Made by a program: the position numbers and the translations under genes. From positions 1 through 24,559 of the forward strand of contig JAUCBJ010008536.1 of the NCBI GenBank assembly GCA_032718475.1: a stretch of DNA of 24,559 bases, given 5' to 3'. Shown piece after piece: positions 16,501-22,130 of this stretch (position 1 is the first letter of the stretch; each line of letters begins with the position of its first letter). The notes below the pieces were generated by a model. It was not told the DNA's origin and made no database searches. It saw only the letters and a list, made by a program, of their open reading frames with translations. This stretch comes from Nemertoderma westbladi (Eukaryota; Xenacoelomorpha; Nemertodermatida; Nemertodermatidae).

Positions 16501-18216
16501 GTGTTAACAGTACCATCCACCTGTAATACAAGGCTAGTTGTGTTAGCAGTACCATCCACCTGTAATACAAGGAAATGGTATTAGCAGTACCATCCACCTG
16601 CTAATTGTGTTAGCAGTACCATCCACCTGCTAATTGTGTTAGCAGTACCATCCACCTGCTAATTGTAGTAGCAGTACCATCCACCTGCTAACAACCAAAA
16701 CTACCCACAACTGTGTGACACTTCGATTGATATACACTCACCATCCAGGTATATGACCCATGTTCTGTGTCCGGGATTTTCTCTCAGATAGTATCCGGCG
16801 CTGGTTCCGTCGTTACAAACAACAGCCTCGTTTCGGACTCGGTGTAACTCGAACTGGGGTTTGTGTTCGTTCCCACATCGCTCTAACGCCTTCTACAAGA
16901 TAATAACAGATTAAAATATATTCACTTATATGGCGAGATAATAATAACGACAAAATTTAGAAATTACAAACTTATTGATATAATTATTGGATACGGCCAT
17001 GATATGTACGAGTTCAGTGAAGTGGCAACAAATGTTCAACCAAAAGTAGAAACATATATTGGAATAGTTGGTCAAACCTAGTGATATTTTTAGCCTTCCG
17101 CGCAATTTATTATAGAGGAACCAAAACCGACTAACCGACACACCCGTTCACACCTGCGCCGCACGGTATTAAGAGTTTTATATAGCTTTAGGATGGTGAA
17201 CCGATCATTATGGTAAAATAGTGTCGAAAATAAACAAGTTACAGTAGTTAAGTAGATAGCCGCGTCCATTTAGGGTATGGGACACGTTTTGTACTTTTCG
17301 CAGGCTTAGCATCCCGATTTCCATGGTTACATTACTGTAGGTGTCTCACTTACCTGTAAATACTTTATTTGATCTTCGTATCTCTTCTGTGTTGCCATAG
17401 GCAACGTAAGAATTATAGTGTTGTTGGTACTGTCATCCGACCGTGTACCGTTGCTACCCCCTGACACATACTGACTGACTGCAGTCTCGTTTAACCCATC
17501 TGTGAGGTAATCCGTCGTACTATTTGATACCAACACTGTACTTGTAGACTGATCCTGGTTGACAACATCCTCTGCGGTGTTTGTGATATTCGCGTCTAGT
17601 ATTGGGTTGCCGTTCTCTGATTGGTTCGTTGTTCCTGTTAGTCTAAGTGCCACGTCTGTATCATTATTGTCATTGAGAGTCTGTGAGTGGATGGACCTAC
17701 CCAGTCGTGCCGCTGGCGCTGTGTATATCGTGGTTGCTAACAGCAACAGGTAGCAACCTAAATGAAAAAGAAATTGGGGATGAACTAAAGAATAAGCTAC
17801 TGTTAGCGCAAGTCATGGATTTTGGGTTAACTTTCACTGAACTGTCTGGCTTCCCCATATCATAGCATATTTATATTATATTAACTTTTAGTTTATACGA
17901 TTACACTGTAATAATGTCGAATAAACATAAATTTAGTCAATGATTGACTGATCATTTTAACTTTGTGGTTTTTTATTGGGCTATGAAATAATAAAATATT
18001 CCAATGGATTCTTTAAAGATTTAACAATAATCATTAAACCTGTAAATGTTTTCAATCAAAAGAGGCGGTGAATAATTTATTTAATCCTTTGTAAAATCCA
18101 ATAATTAAATGGTAAATCAAGCTTTGGACACGTCGTGGTTGTCAAACATAATATTATAATTATCAGTAATAGACAAACTTACCTGATATCAGATAATCGT
18201 TTTTCATCGAATACAT
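4460..18216 (-). CDS. notum: Notum palmitoleoyl-protein carboxylesterase, complete 10-exon gene
   Basis: Secreted alpha/beta-hydrolase of the pectin-acetylesterase family that removes palmitoleate from Wnt proteins outside the cell, usually as feedback inhibition. Coding exons on the minus strand, 5' to 3': 18216-18183, 17757-17354, 16892-16742, 16229-16073, 8828-8664, 8280-8160, 7731-7564, 6591-6222, 5943-5761, 4563-4460. The sum is 1857 nt, 618 aa plus stop; every junction keeps phase and uses GT-AG. The catalytic triad by family alignment is Ser304 (GTSAGG), Asp411 (QWLYDD) and His457 (CMAH). GGWYC, IPYCSSD and CPWPLCN motifs and many cysteines are conserved. Residues about 30-140 form a Ser/Thr/Asn-rich linker with at least six N-glycosylation sequons, which makes it longer than vertebrate Notum (about 500 aa). 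Intron 4 (7.2 kb) hosts two other genes; three introns contain tandem arrays. I infer the start from the hydrophobic signal segment and an upstream in-frame stop. Confidence 0.93.
5761..5943 (-). CDS. notum: Notum exon 9 (CPWPLCN motif)
   Basis: Acceptor tacctttcctttag|ATATCG, donor TTCG|gtatgt, phase 1 at both ends. It encodes YHLIDWCPWPLCNASCPP and the TEEQLHLLDILIKFG helix, collinear with the vertebrate Notum C-terminal region. Confidence 0.93.
6222..6591 (-). CDS. notum: Notum exon 8 (catalytic Asp and His)
   Basis: Acceptor atgttatcattccag|ACGCC, donor GGACA|gtaagt, phases 0 and 1. It encodes residues 401-523: PVFISQWLYDD with Asp411, then PAVFAPSCMAH with His457, and DGINLPTALDCWW. A Pro-rich insert (PPGAPKVTPPPDPD) follows, in place of the shorter vertebrate loop. 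Confidence 0.95.
6840..7482. repeat. Degenerate 34/28-bp minisatellite in Notum intron 7
   Basis: About 19 imperfect copies of gagcctacagaattaggtgg followed by tattttttacgttt (34 bp). A short variant near 28 bp lacks the gaatta part (caggtggtattttgtacgttt) and occurs at about 7030-7110 and 7217-7245. Copies differ by several substitutions, so the array is old. It fills most of the intron, beginning about 80 bp beyond the exon 7 donor. Confidence 0.85.
7564..7731 (-). CDS. notum: Notum exon 7
   Basis: Acceptor aaatgtgtttctttag|TTTACT, donor CAA|gtgagt, phase 0 at both ends. It encodes residues 345-400, including ENNCYNILNCRPKKAIKEGI and KWKCFFGYHVFRTIQ. Cysteine spacing (C-x5-C) and FFGY match Notum. 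Confidence 0.93.
8160..8280 (-). CDS. notum: Notum exon 6 (nucleophile elbow)
   Basis: Acceptor gattgtttatgcag|TGCTGG, donor CAG|gtcagt, phases 2 and 0. The first base completes Ser304 of the G-T-S-A-G elbow, followed by AGGIGVLLNIDR and VRGLVDSAWIVDNKQ, which align closely with vertebrate Notum. Confidence 0.96.
8664..8828 (-). CDS. notum: Notum exon 5
   Basis: Acceptor tatatttgtttag|GATAATCC, donor ACAAG|gttggt, both phase 2. It encodes residues 250-303: IIPYCSSDLWSGT, YSFMGSTII and ILLAGT. The donor splits the codon of the catalytic Ser304 (AG|T). A perfect 48-bp minisatellite begins 22 nt upstream of the acceptor. Confidence 0.95.
8851..9102. repeat. Perfect 48-bp minisatellite, five copies, next to Notum exon 5
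   Basis: Five identical 48-bp units (8851-9090) plus a partial sixth. Each unit contains the inverted repeat CTTCAAC-GG-GTTGAAG. Because 48 is a multiple of three, the array is open in one frame on both strands and produces repetitive pseudo-ORFs. These are not taken as genes: the array lies inside Notum intron 4, 22 nt from the exon 5 acceptor. Perfect identity implies recent expansion or homogenisation. Confidence 0.92.
9103..10280. other. Notum intron 4, no gene; poly(G)/poly(C) runs
   Basis: No coding region recognised between the minisatellite and the ORC2 stop. It holds a G14 run at 10010-10023 and the second copy of an interspersed repeat, with C12 at 10191-10202 and C14 at 10232-10245. 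Confidence 0.4.
10070..10245 (+). repeat. Interspersed repeat family, copy 2
   Basis: It shares ggaaaggagcaggtt and ttctaaccaaaacaataa with 2799-2960, plus a weaker match over the right half (gatttc, gggtttaatttcgatt-gca). This copy has gained two long poly(C) runs. It lies just downstream of the ORC2 stop codon on the ORC2 strand. Confidence 0.5.
10281..11387 (-). CDS. orc2: Origin recognition complex subunit 2, N-terminally short, intronless
   Basis: ORF of 368 aa from the first ATG (11387), or 352 aa from the second ATG at 11339, which has a better context (atcATGG) and begins MAAVPTGSN. It matches the conserved ORC2 domain: FPKWWGLLINNFNVILYGFGSKR (AAA+-like fold with degenerate P-loop), IHLIASVDHINAALLWD, WVWQKVDSLQPYIEET, and the C-terminal winged helix TLRAQLTEFNDHDLLRIKK. 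ORC2 is a core subunit of the hexamer that marks replication origins and loads MCM. Human ORC2 is 577 aa; the disordered N-terminal ~200 residues are absent here. I saw no upstream exon supplying them. It lies in Notum intron 4 on the same strand and has no introns, unlike vertebrate ORC2, so it may be a retrogene. Alternatively it is the last large exon of a longer gene (an acceptor-like gctgcag|TTCC lies near the start). Confidence 0.9.
   Translation of the reverse strand: MSAGSTVVQFQVYWFIMAAVPTGSNVSDLDAFLSNYFEAQSAKNPTSNKKLNAIKLETQVTQLDIHRKIEELRESDERHKNNFKEINIRCKNQFPKWWGLLINNFNVILYGFGSKRLLLEEFKDKYLSKYHNLVVNGSDPDITVRMILNTITKELFGESTSKPVSDCLEIISRCLSSGTIASDIFLVVLNIDGPSLRNSQEYLQQLAAIPGIHLIASVDHINAALLWDQSKSTRFRWVWQKVDSLQPYIEETLYKGVLAGKDSQILAYSSLVHVLKSLPSNAQKIFRLLAKQYVAQESSTHSIPFPELYHLCKEEFLTTTEQTLRAQLTEFNDHDLLRIKKLGGDGVECVCLIVGKEVLNEFLEQSEE
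11388..11944. other. Region upstream of ORC2, simple repeats
   Basis: No coding sequence recognised. About five degenerate copies of actaaacataag lie between 11585 and 11660, and agtact-rich inverted motifs near 11400-11425. It would contain the ORC2 promoter if that gene is expressed on its own. The segment ends with the left target-site duplication of the SINE (11930-11944). Confidence 0.35.
11945..12198 (-). mobile_element. tRNA-derived SINE with Ceph-like body and 15-bp target duplication
   Basis: Read on the minus strand, the element starts at about 12194 with a tRNA-like head: GGCGGGG, A box TAGCTCAGTTGG, B box GGTTCAGCCCC. The body contains CCTTTCATCCACTGGGGTCG followed by ATAAAATGAGTACCAGTTA, as in the Ceph domain of invertebrate SINEs. 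The 3' end is a (TTGC)n tail. The same 15 bases, ACGGTGGCTGAATCA, flank it at 11930-11944 and 12199-12213, which fits a target-site duplication and defines the insertion exactly. The head's anticodon stem is poorly paired, so it is not a functional tRNA gene. Confidence 0.88.
12214..12720. repeat. AT-rich array of AAATCATATAAAACCA-type repeats
   Basis: About ten dispersed copies of aaaatcatataaaaccactt with variable spacers of 15-40 bp (for example near 12461, 12507, 12545, 12586, 12621, 12695). The left end, ggccaaataaaaccaattttcttag at 12214-12238, returns in inverted form at 12408-12432. No coding capacity; likely a complex satellite inside Notum intron 4. Confidence 0.7.
12408..12453. repeat. 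46-bp near-perfect palindrome
   Basis: Arms of 23 bp run from ctaagaaaattgg to ccaattttcttag and meet at tttggccaaa with no spacer; one arm position mismatches. It can extrude as a cruciform or fold as a long hairpin in RNA. Confidence 0.9.
12721..13536. other. Upstream region of the FAM177-like gene
   Basis: No coding region seen. Contains TATA-rich DNA near 12740-12780 and a repeated actaccggta motif near 13451-13475, just before the FAM177 ATG. Promoter activity is only inferred from position. Confidence 0.3.
13537..14265 (+). CDS. fam177a1: FAM177-family protein, intronless, antisense inside Notum intron 4
   Basis: Single ORF of 242 aa from the ATG at 13537. The FAM177 signature is clear: KKYIHFSDGVMEE (about 41-53), then NWLPYLWFYFLW, CDFMGEKLAWFFGITSPKYQ and EYQRQK (about 86-134). 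This is the conserved core of FAM177A1, a small protein reported at the Golgi/endomembranes whose biochemical role is unsettled. The hydrophobic LPYLWFYFLW stretch may associate with membrane. The C-terminal third is unconserved and acidic and carries two copies of a RSYGA-type repeat (about 151-174). Vertebrate FAM177A1 has introns; this copy has none and lies on the opposite strand within a Notum intron, so a retrocopy is plausible. The ORF is intact and richer in GC than its surroundings, consistent with selection. Assignment is sure; A versus B type is not tested. Confidence 0.88.
   Translation: MENKELNEPSSQTGQGTTDSNADSSGFTTVNLHAVADGKPKKYIHFSDGVMEESELDPDAAMASDIHIHKAMENRYIRNVTPKELNWLPYLWFYFLWVIVKTLAACDFMGEKLAWFFGITSPKYQSAVNEYQRQKYEAETRGISDGDGYVDTGQGDRPGRSYGAQGERTGRSYGAVVSRGANDDSVIELEDCKPIGTKVGNNQPIATQAIEEGCTEEMNGDGVTIVTLTLPTNSPTSTTAPR
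14646..15110. mobile_element. Foldback/MITE-like element with ~50-bp terminal inverted repeats
   Basis: The left end atggcgtctctaaagggt (14646) and the right end accctttagaggcgctat (to about 15110) are inverted copies. Similarity continues about 50 bp inward (taaattactaaaaa and aaacaataaaattgc on the left) at roughly 80% identity. Near the middle lies a 26-bp palindrome around ataggccatggcctat (14930-14955). No ORF and no convincing target-site duplication; superfamily unassigned. Confidence 0.65.
15111..16072. other. Notum intron 4 proximal part, no gene
   Basis: No coding region supported. Contains G7-T-G14 at 15487-15508 and a segment at about 15638-15700 with a tRNA A-box-like tagcacagtgg but no good B box. 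The latter could be a degraded SINE head, at low confidence. The rest is AT-rich intron ending at the exon 4 donor. Confidence 0.35.
16073..16229 (-). CDS. notum: Notum exon 4 (GGWYC motif)
   Basis: Acceptor ttgtattacag|GTGGATGG, donor GCAGT|gtgagt, phases 1 and 2. It encodes residues 197-248: GGWYCYDAQSCASRF, then GSGILSS and ENPYAWHANAV, all matching Notum. Its acceptor and first 14 nt are the template of the tandem array filling the intron upstream. Confidence 0.96.
16216..16690 (-). repeat. Tandem array of the Notum intron 3 / exon 4 splice acceptor
   Basis: Fourteen copies of a unit whose plus-strand form begins gcagtaccatccacctg. Unit starts: 16216, 16255, 16294, 16333, 16371, 16400, 16429, 16468, 16507, 16546, 16584, 16613, 16642, 16671. 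Units are 39 or 38 bp (8 copies) or 29 bp (6, the last partial). On the Notum strand each long unit reads branch-point-like TGCTAAC (or TGTTAAC/TGCTAAT), a T-rich stretch, ttgtattacag, then GTGGATGGTACTGC, the first 14 nt of exon 4. The short units lack about 10 nt before the AG. The copy at 16216 is the real exon 4 start. All others hit an in-frame stop just after the GGWYC codons, except the 16671 copy, which stops two codons later. Confidence 0.95.
16742..16892 (-). CDS. notum: Notum exon 3
   Basis: Acceptor ttattatcttgtag|AAGG, donor GATG|gtgagtg, phases 0 and 1. It encodes residues 147-196, including VVCNDGTSAGYYLREN and WVIYLDG, which align with the start of the Notum catalytic domain (CNDGSPAGYYLKE in vertebrates). 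Confidence 0.95.
17354..17757 (-). CDS. notum: Notum exon 2 (signal peptide core and glycosylated linker)
   Basis: Acceptor ttctttttcatttag|GTTGC, donor CAG|gtaagt, phases 1 and 0. It encodes residues 12-146: the hydrophobic signal core, then a long linker rich in Thr, Ser and Asn with sequons NQS, NIT, NST, NET, NGT and NNT. The linker has little similarity to vertebrate Notum and is probably disordered and glycosylated. Confidence 0.85.
18183..18216 (-). CDS. notum: Notum exon 1 (start codon, signal peptide n-region)
   Basis: ATG at 18216, second ATG at 18207, in-frame TAA seven codons before the first. It encodes MYSMKNDYLIS plus the first base of a Gly codon and ends at an ideal donor CAG|gtaagt. 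Joined to exon 2 it gives a hydrophobic run GCYLLLLATTIYTAPAA, a credible signal peptide. The 5' untranslated extent is not determined. Confidence 0.75.
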
Positions 18217-18900
18217 TTTTAATTATTGATTTTATATTGAATTCAAAAACAATATGTGAAGTATGTTTATTTTGAGTAGATCTTCCCTTACTTTTAATTA
18301 AATACCCTAGACACGTATATTTGGCAAAGATGAAACAGTTTAGTACAATACTTCAAAGATCCGGTTTCGTAGTGGCAATAAAAATAGTATTAATTTAGTA
18401 TATCTATTCAAATATGACGCAATTGGAATGTTATTGAACTACAATAAACATTTAACTGCTTCTACGTAAGTATATTAAATTACAAAGAAACTTTTTAGGT
18501 TAAAGGCAAAGTGCGGTTACCTTAATAGTAAACTCACTTTCGAAGTGCCAATCGCATCATGATAGGTCAGTTTTATAACCCAATAGGAATTATGCCCCTA
18601 AAACGGAATCTGGACATCTGGAACTAAAATCTTTGAAGTTCCCGGTAGAGGCCGCTCCCTTCTCTGCCACATCAACCAATAAGGAGTTAGCGGTGAATCC
18701 CGTTATCTTAGTATAAACTTTCCCTCATCCTATAGAACAATGGGCCCGATTATGGGGCCATCAAAGTTTTTTTAGAGTGCCCGTTACAAACTGGTAGTAA
18801 CGATGCGTGCCATGGGATTCCTCAAAGTCACCATCCTTCGCGCCGAGGTGTCAATCACCTGGTTATCAACTAATTTAAAGACAAATACGAACCACCGCCC
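18217..18900 (-). promoter_or_regulatory. Candidate Notum promoter with TCF/LEF-like sites
   Basis: This GC-richer stretch lies directly upstream of Notum exon 1. WWCAAAG motifs, the TCF/LEF core, occur at 18352-18358 (TTCAAAG), 18631-18637 (CTTTGAA) and 18760-18766 (ATCAAAG), with CTCAAAG at 18821-18827. Notum is an established Wnt/beta-catenin target in several animals, so such sites are expected. Three in about 0.6 kb is only a mild excess in AT-rich DNA. The transcription start is not determined. Confidence 0.35.
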
Positions 18901-20066
18901 CCTATAATTCTTAATTCGTTTAATTTTAACGGCATTTTAACGGCCTTAATTATAACACCTATTTTGTTACTGTAAACTCGCCGACATGTTTACATAAATA
19001 ATATTTAGAACATGCCGGCGTAATAGTTATAGGAATTCTAGCGGGTTGCGGTCATTTCTTTAGAAAACTTCAGTATTATAACGAGAAAACGCTCATTGTA
19101 AATACCACCTCACCCGAGAACTAATCTTTTAACCAACTTATTCAGAACTGACACTTTACATCAATAGGATTTCTTAAAAGACTCGTGGTGGGGAAAATAT
19201 CTTAAAAGTGCTCAAAAAGTAGATGTCATTAGTACATAATTAAGTATAATGTAACTAACGTTCTGATAGGTAAGAAAAAATATGTACGACAAAAAAAAGT
19301 AAGTTAGTCTCATGTCATTTAGGTTATACATAAACTAGATAAGTCCCGTTCCTTTTATCTGAAGTAGAAGTCAAATGTTTGTATTTATTGGTGGCAGGTA
19401 ATTTAATAAATAATTGACTCTCTATAAAAAAAAAAGTACAAGATTACTTAGGGGTTGTCCATAAAGAAAGTCTGGGTATATCCCGGATTTTCGGAACCAC
19501 CACCCCCCCCCCCCCCCCCCACCCCGTTCCAAGGCCGTCCGGTTTTTGCCAACACCACCCCCCCCCCCCTCCACCCCGTTGCAAGGCCGTCCGGTTTTTG
19601 CCAACACTACCCCCCCCCCCCCCCCCCCCTAGTACAGTAGCAGCTACTCTGTGCAGCTCTCGGCTACTCTAATATTATACGTCGAAAATATTGATAACGC
19701 CGGTGATATTTTTTTTTAAATAAAACAAAATATTCGATATAAAAACGTAACGGAAAACACTACTTTCATTAGCGAATTTCAGATATTCTGCCTTCGTGTG
19801 TTGATTTTTCCACTCGTTGGTATTTTAACACTCGCTTCGTTCGTGCTAAAAACCTGCCGACTCTTGTAAAACTCAACCACTCCGACAGAATAGTTGAATT
19901 TCGCTAAATTGAAAATGAGTGAAAAAAAGCGGTGTTTGCCGTTTACTTTTTTTTTATCGAATAATAGTCCATATTTTCATTTAATAATTAAATTTGAATT
20001 TATATTTTAAACTATGTTGTTTTAATTTAAATTATATTTATAATGATTAAACACTAATTTACCCCG
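18901..20066. other. Intergenic region with a poly(C) minisatellite
   Basis: No gene seen between the Notum promoter and the LINE-flanking repeat. AT-rich throughout except the C-run array at 19503-19629. Confidence 0.35.
19503..19629. repeat. Poly(C)-anchored minisatellite, about 2.4 copies
   Basis: A 52-55 bp unit made of a poly(C) run followed by accccgttccaaggccgtcc and ggtttttgccaacacc. C runs are 18, 12 and 20 long (19503-19520, 19558-19569, 19610-19629). Proline-rich and glycine-rich ORFs across it are artefacts of the homopolymers. Confidence 0.85.
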
Positions 20067-20174
20067 ATCATGGGGTGTATATGTATATATATATAACATC
20101 AACAATAATTGCATGGGTTATTTTAATAACAGCAGAAGCCAACCACCGGTCGGCCAGTAAATATCTTGATTAAC
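20067..20174 (+). repeat. Direct repeat A flanking the LINE fragment
   Basis: 108 bp from atcatggggtgtatatg to cttgattaac, repeated at 21538-21649. The right 80 bp, from aacatcaacaataattgc onward, are identical; differences are confined to the TA-rich microsatellite part. Confidence 0.9.
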
Positions 20175-21537
20175 TACTACTACTACTACTAGGTCGAGCG
20201 AACTCGGACAGTGGAAATGAGATCCTTCCAGGCTTCCCGATTCTCCATCTCCATAGTTGTCGCAATTTCGTTTCTCCCAAGTTCAGTATCCCTTTCAAGT
20301 TGATCTATATATGTTATGGCCGGTCGTCCACGACTACGCTTTCCATGAGTTGGTTGCCAGAAAAGTAGATCTGGTATGACCTCGTCTTTACTTCGCCAGC
20401 AGTGCCCACTGAATCTTAATCTGCGTTCACGGAGGGTGGTTGATACAGGTGGTATTGTACCATAAAGCTCGGCGTTTGTCATGTGTTGTCTCCAGCTGAT
20501 GTTTAGGGCTGCCCCCTTAGTAGTCTATTTTGTCAGTGTCCAGATCTCACCCCCGTATAAAAATACACTTTCCACTGTGGCTCGAAAGAACTTAGTCTTC
20601 AGGTGCCTGGAGAGATCTGATTTCCAGATGGTATCCATTTTTGATAGAGCTACCCAAGCCTTTGCTTTCCTAACTTCTATGTCCTTTTTGCTACTCTCTA
20701 TCCATGATCCAAGGTACTGGAAGTCATCGACCTTCCTTAGTTGATTATTATCAATGGTTGTCAAGTTTCCATCAACATTAAAGGTTATGAATTCGGTCTT
20801 GGTAGCATTTATATGCAATCCAACACGTTCGTGGGGACTTCGCGCAGCACGTAGTCGGCAAGCCTTGGCATACGGTTCATATAGAGCAAATGGGGCATGT
20901 CTAGTTTGGACCCCATATCCCATGCTATAGATGTATTCATTCGATATACAATCATATGTTAATCCGCTAGGTGGTGTCAAATTGTTATTCTGCAATTTCG
21001 TACTTACCAGTGCAGCACTGTACAGCAGTACCGTACCGGTAGGCCTATGTCATTACTTCTGAGTCTCTAGCGGATCCCCAATTAAATGTCTTAACTTTTC
21101 AATTTCGTAAAAGATAGACTTCATGATTCTCTACAGGCCACCAAAATTTCAGCTCAGGAAAATGAGGCCTTCCCGAGAAATTTAACATTTTCTAAAAACC
21201 ACATAATCTGTCGTAGCTGACGTCAGACTGCATGATTTTTCACCAAACTTTACAAACTTTCTAAACTTTCTCTCTACTACTTACCTACTAAGTTTGGTTC
21301 AATTCCGAACGAGCGATGCCGAGAAATTCGCGTTCAAACATTTACCAGACAGACGGACGGACAGACAGACAGACGGACAGACAGACAGACGGACATGCCC
21401 CATTTGCCCTATATGAACCGTATGCAAAGGCTCGCCGACTACGTGTCTCGCCCCACAGTCCTTAGCAGCCCTCTCCACTTTATTTAGTAGAAGCTGTCCA
21501 TCTGTTAGCGTATTAGAGAGCAGGGTGGTGTATGTAT
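20175..21537 (-). mobile_element. 5'-truncated non-LTR retrotransposon fragment
   Basis: Minus-strand remnants of a LINE reverse transcriptase C-terminal half. At about 21530-21457 it encodes LLSNTLTDGQLLLNKVERAA. After an inserted foldback element it resumes at about 20830 with VGLHINATKTEFITFN, DDFQYLGSWI, FLYGGEIWTLTK, then RQHMTNAELYGTIPP, RLRFSGHCWR and KRSRGRPAITYIDQLERD, ending at 20189. A TAG stop after WTLTK and the apparent loss of residues between that motif and the SWRQH region show decay. The 3' end has a (TAG)n tail at about 20174-20191, abutting direct repeat A. The element has no complete domain and cannot be autonomous. Clade not determined. Confidence 0.82.
20831..21456. mobile_element. 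Foldback element inserted in the LINE reverse transcriptase
   Basis: Terminal inverted repeats of 54 bp at 20848-20901 and 21392-21445 differ at about four positions; outer GTGGGG/CCCCAC extends them to 20831 and 21456. Near the right arm is a (GACA/GACG)n microsatellite (about 21347-21392). The LINE reading (KVERAAKDCG | GLHINA) is interrupted exactly by this segment, so it is a later insertion of a MITE-like element. No transposase. A 6-8 bp target duplication is only weakly visible. Confidence 0.78.
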
Positions 21538-21649
21538 ATCATGGGGTGTATGTATATATGTATATATATAACATCAACAATAATTGCATGGGTTATTTTA
21601 ATAACAGCAGAAGCCAACCACCGGTCGGCCAGTAAATATCTTGATTAAC
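21538..21649 (+). repeat. Direct repeat B flanking the LINE fragment
   Basis: 112-bp second copy of repeat A, 4 bp longer in the TA/TG microsatellite and otherwise essentially identical. Together with A it brackets the LINE fragment as an unusually long target-site duplication or a tandem duplication. Confidence 0.9.
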
Positions 21650-22130
21650 AGTCAGCATTTGCTCATAAAACTGTAACTCTACTTCGGTCAGTAGTATTGA
21701 ATAGGTAGGTAATTGACTATGATTTACAGCGTTATACCTGATGTAACTGGCGAACATGATGTAACTGGCGAACACTAAACATGAGTGGTGTGACTATGCA
21801 ATGCACAATGCACATACTGACTTGTACCGGCTAGTGCAACATGGCGATCCTAGGCCACTATACTCGTTGCTGGTCAACAACCAATCAGCAGTTGCCATTT
21901 AGCAGAATCCACAAACAAAGGACAAAGAAACTCAGAATTCAGAAAGTGAAACATGCACTCCATTGGTTAATAAGTTTTCCAATTTATAACACGGCCGGGC
22001 CAGGGGACAGAGCTTGGCGGCAATTTAAATACGCATTGAAGGACACATAAGCTTTTCTACAGATCTCTAATTATTTTCCATCTATACTTTAATTAGACTC
22101 GAGTACACTCTATTATTGTTTTCTTATTAG
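21650..22130. other. Region upstream of the KCNQ exon
   Basis: A 69-codon ORF from the ATG at 21841 has no recognisable domain and does not look like KCNQ sequence. The right end is the KCNQ intron with a good acceptor tract (tattattgttttcttattag). Nothing else is supported. Confidence 0.35.

Noticed and set aside
16065-16597. Repetitive ORFs with MDGTANT-like repeats over the intron 3 array
   Set aside because: Wrong frame relative to the Notum exons and a by-product of the 39-bp unit length; no start context or domain.
16216-16690. CRISPR-like array of repeats and spacers
   Set aside because: No unique spacers, a eukaryotic spliced gene on both sides, and the unit is explained by the exon 4 acceptor.
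17559-17865. Plus-strand ORFs over Notum exons 1-2
   Set aside because: Antisense to a spliced, phase-consistent coding exon with a signal peptide; no similarity of their own.
19422-19640. Proline-rich and glycine-rich ORFs
   Set aside because: Products of poly(C)/poly(G) runs in a minisatellite.
21841-22050. 69-codon plus-strand ORF as an upstream KCNQ exon
   Set aside because: It contains no KCNQ-like motif, has its own stop and lacks a suitable donor in frame.
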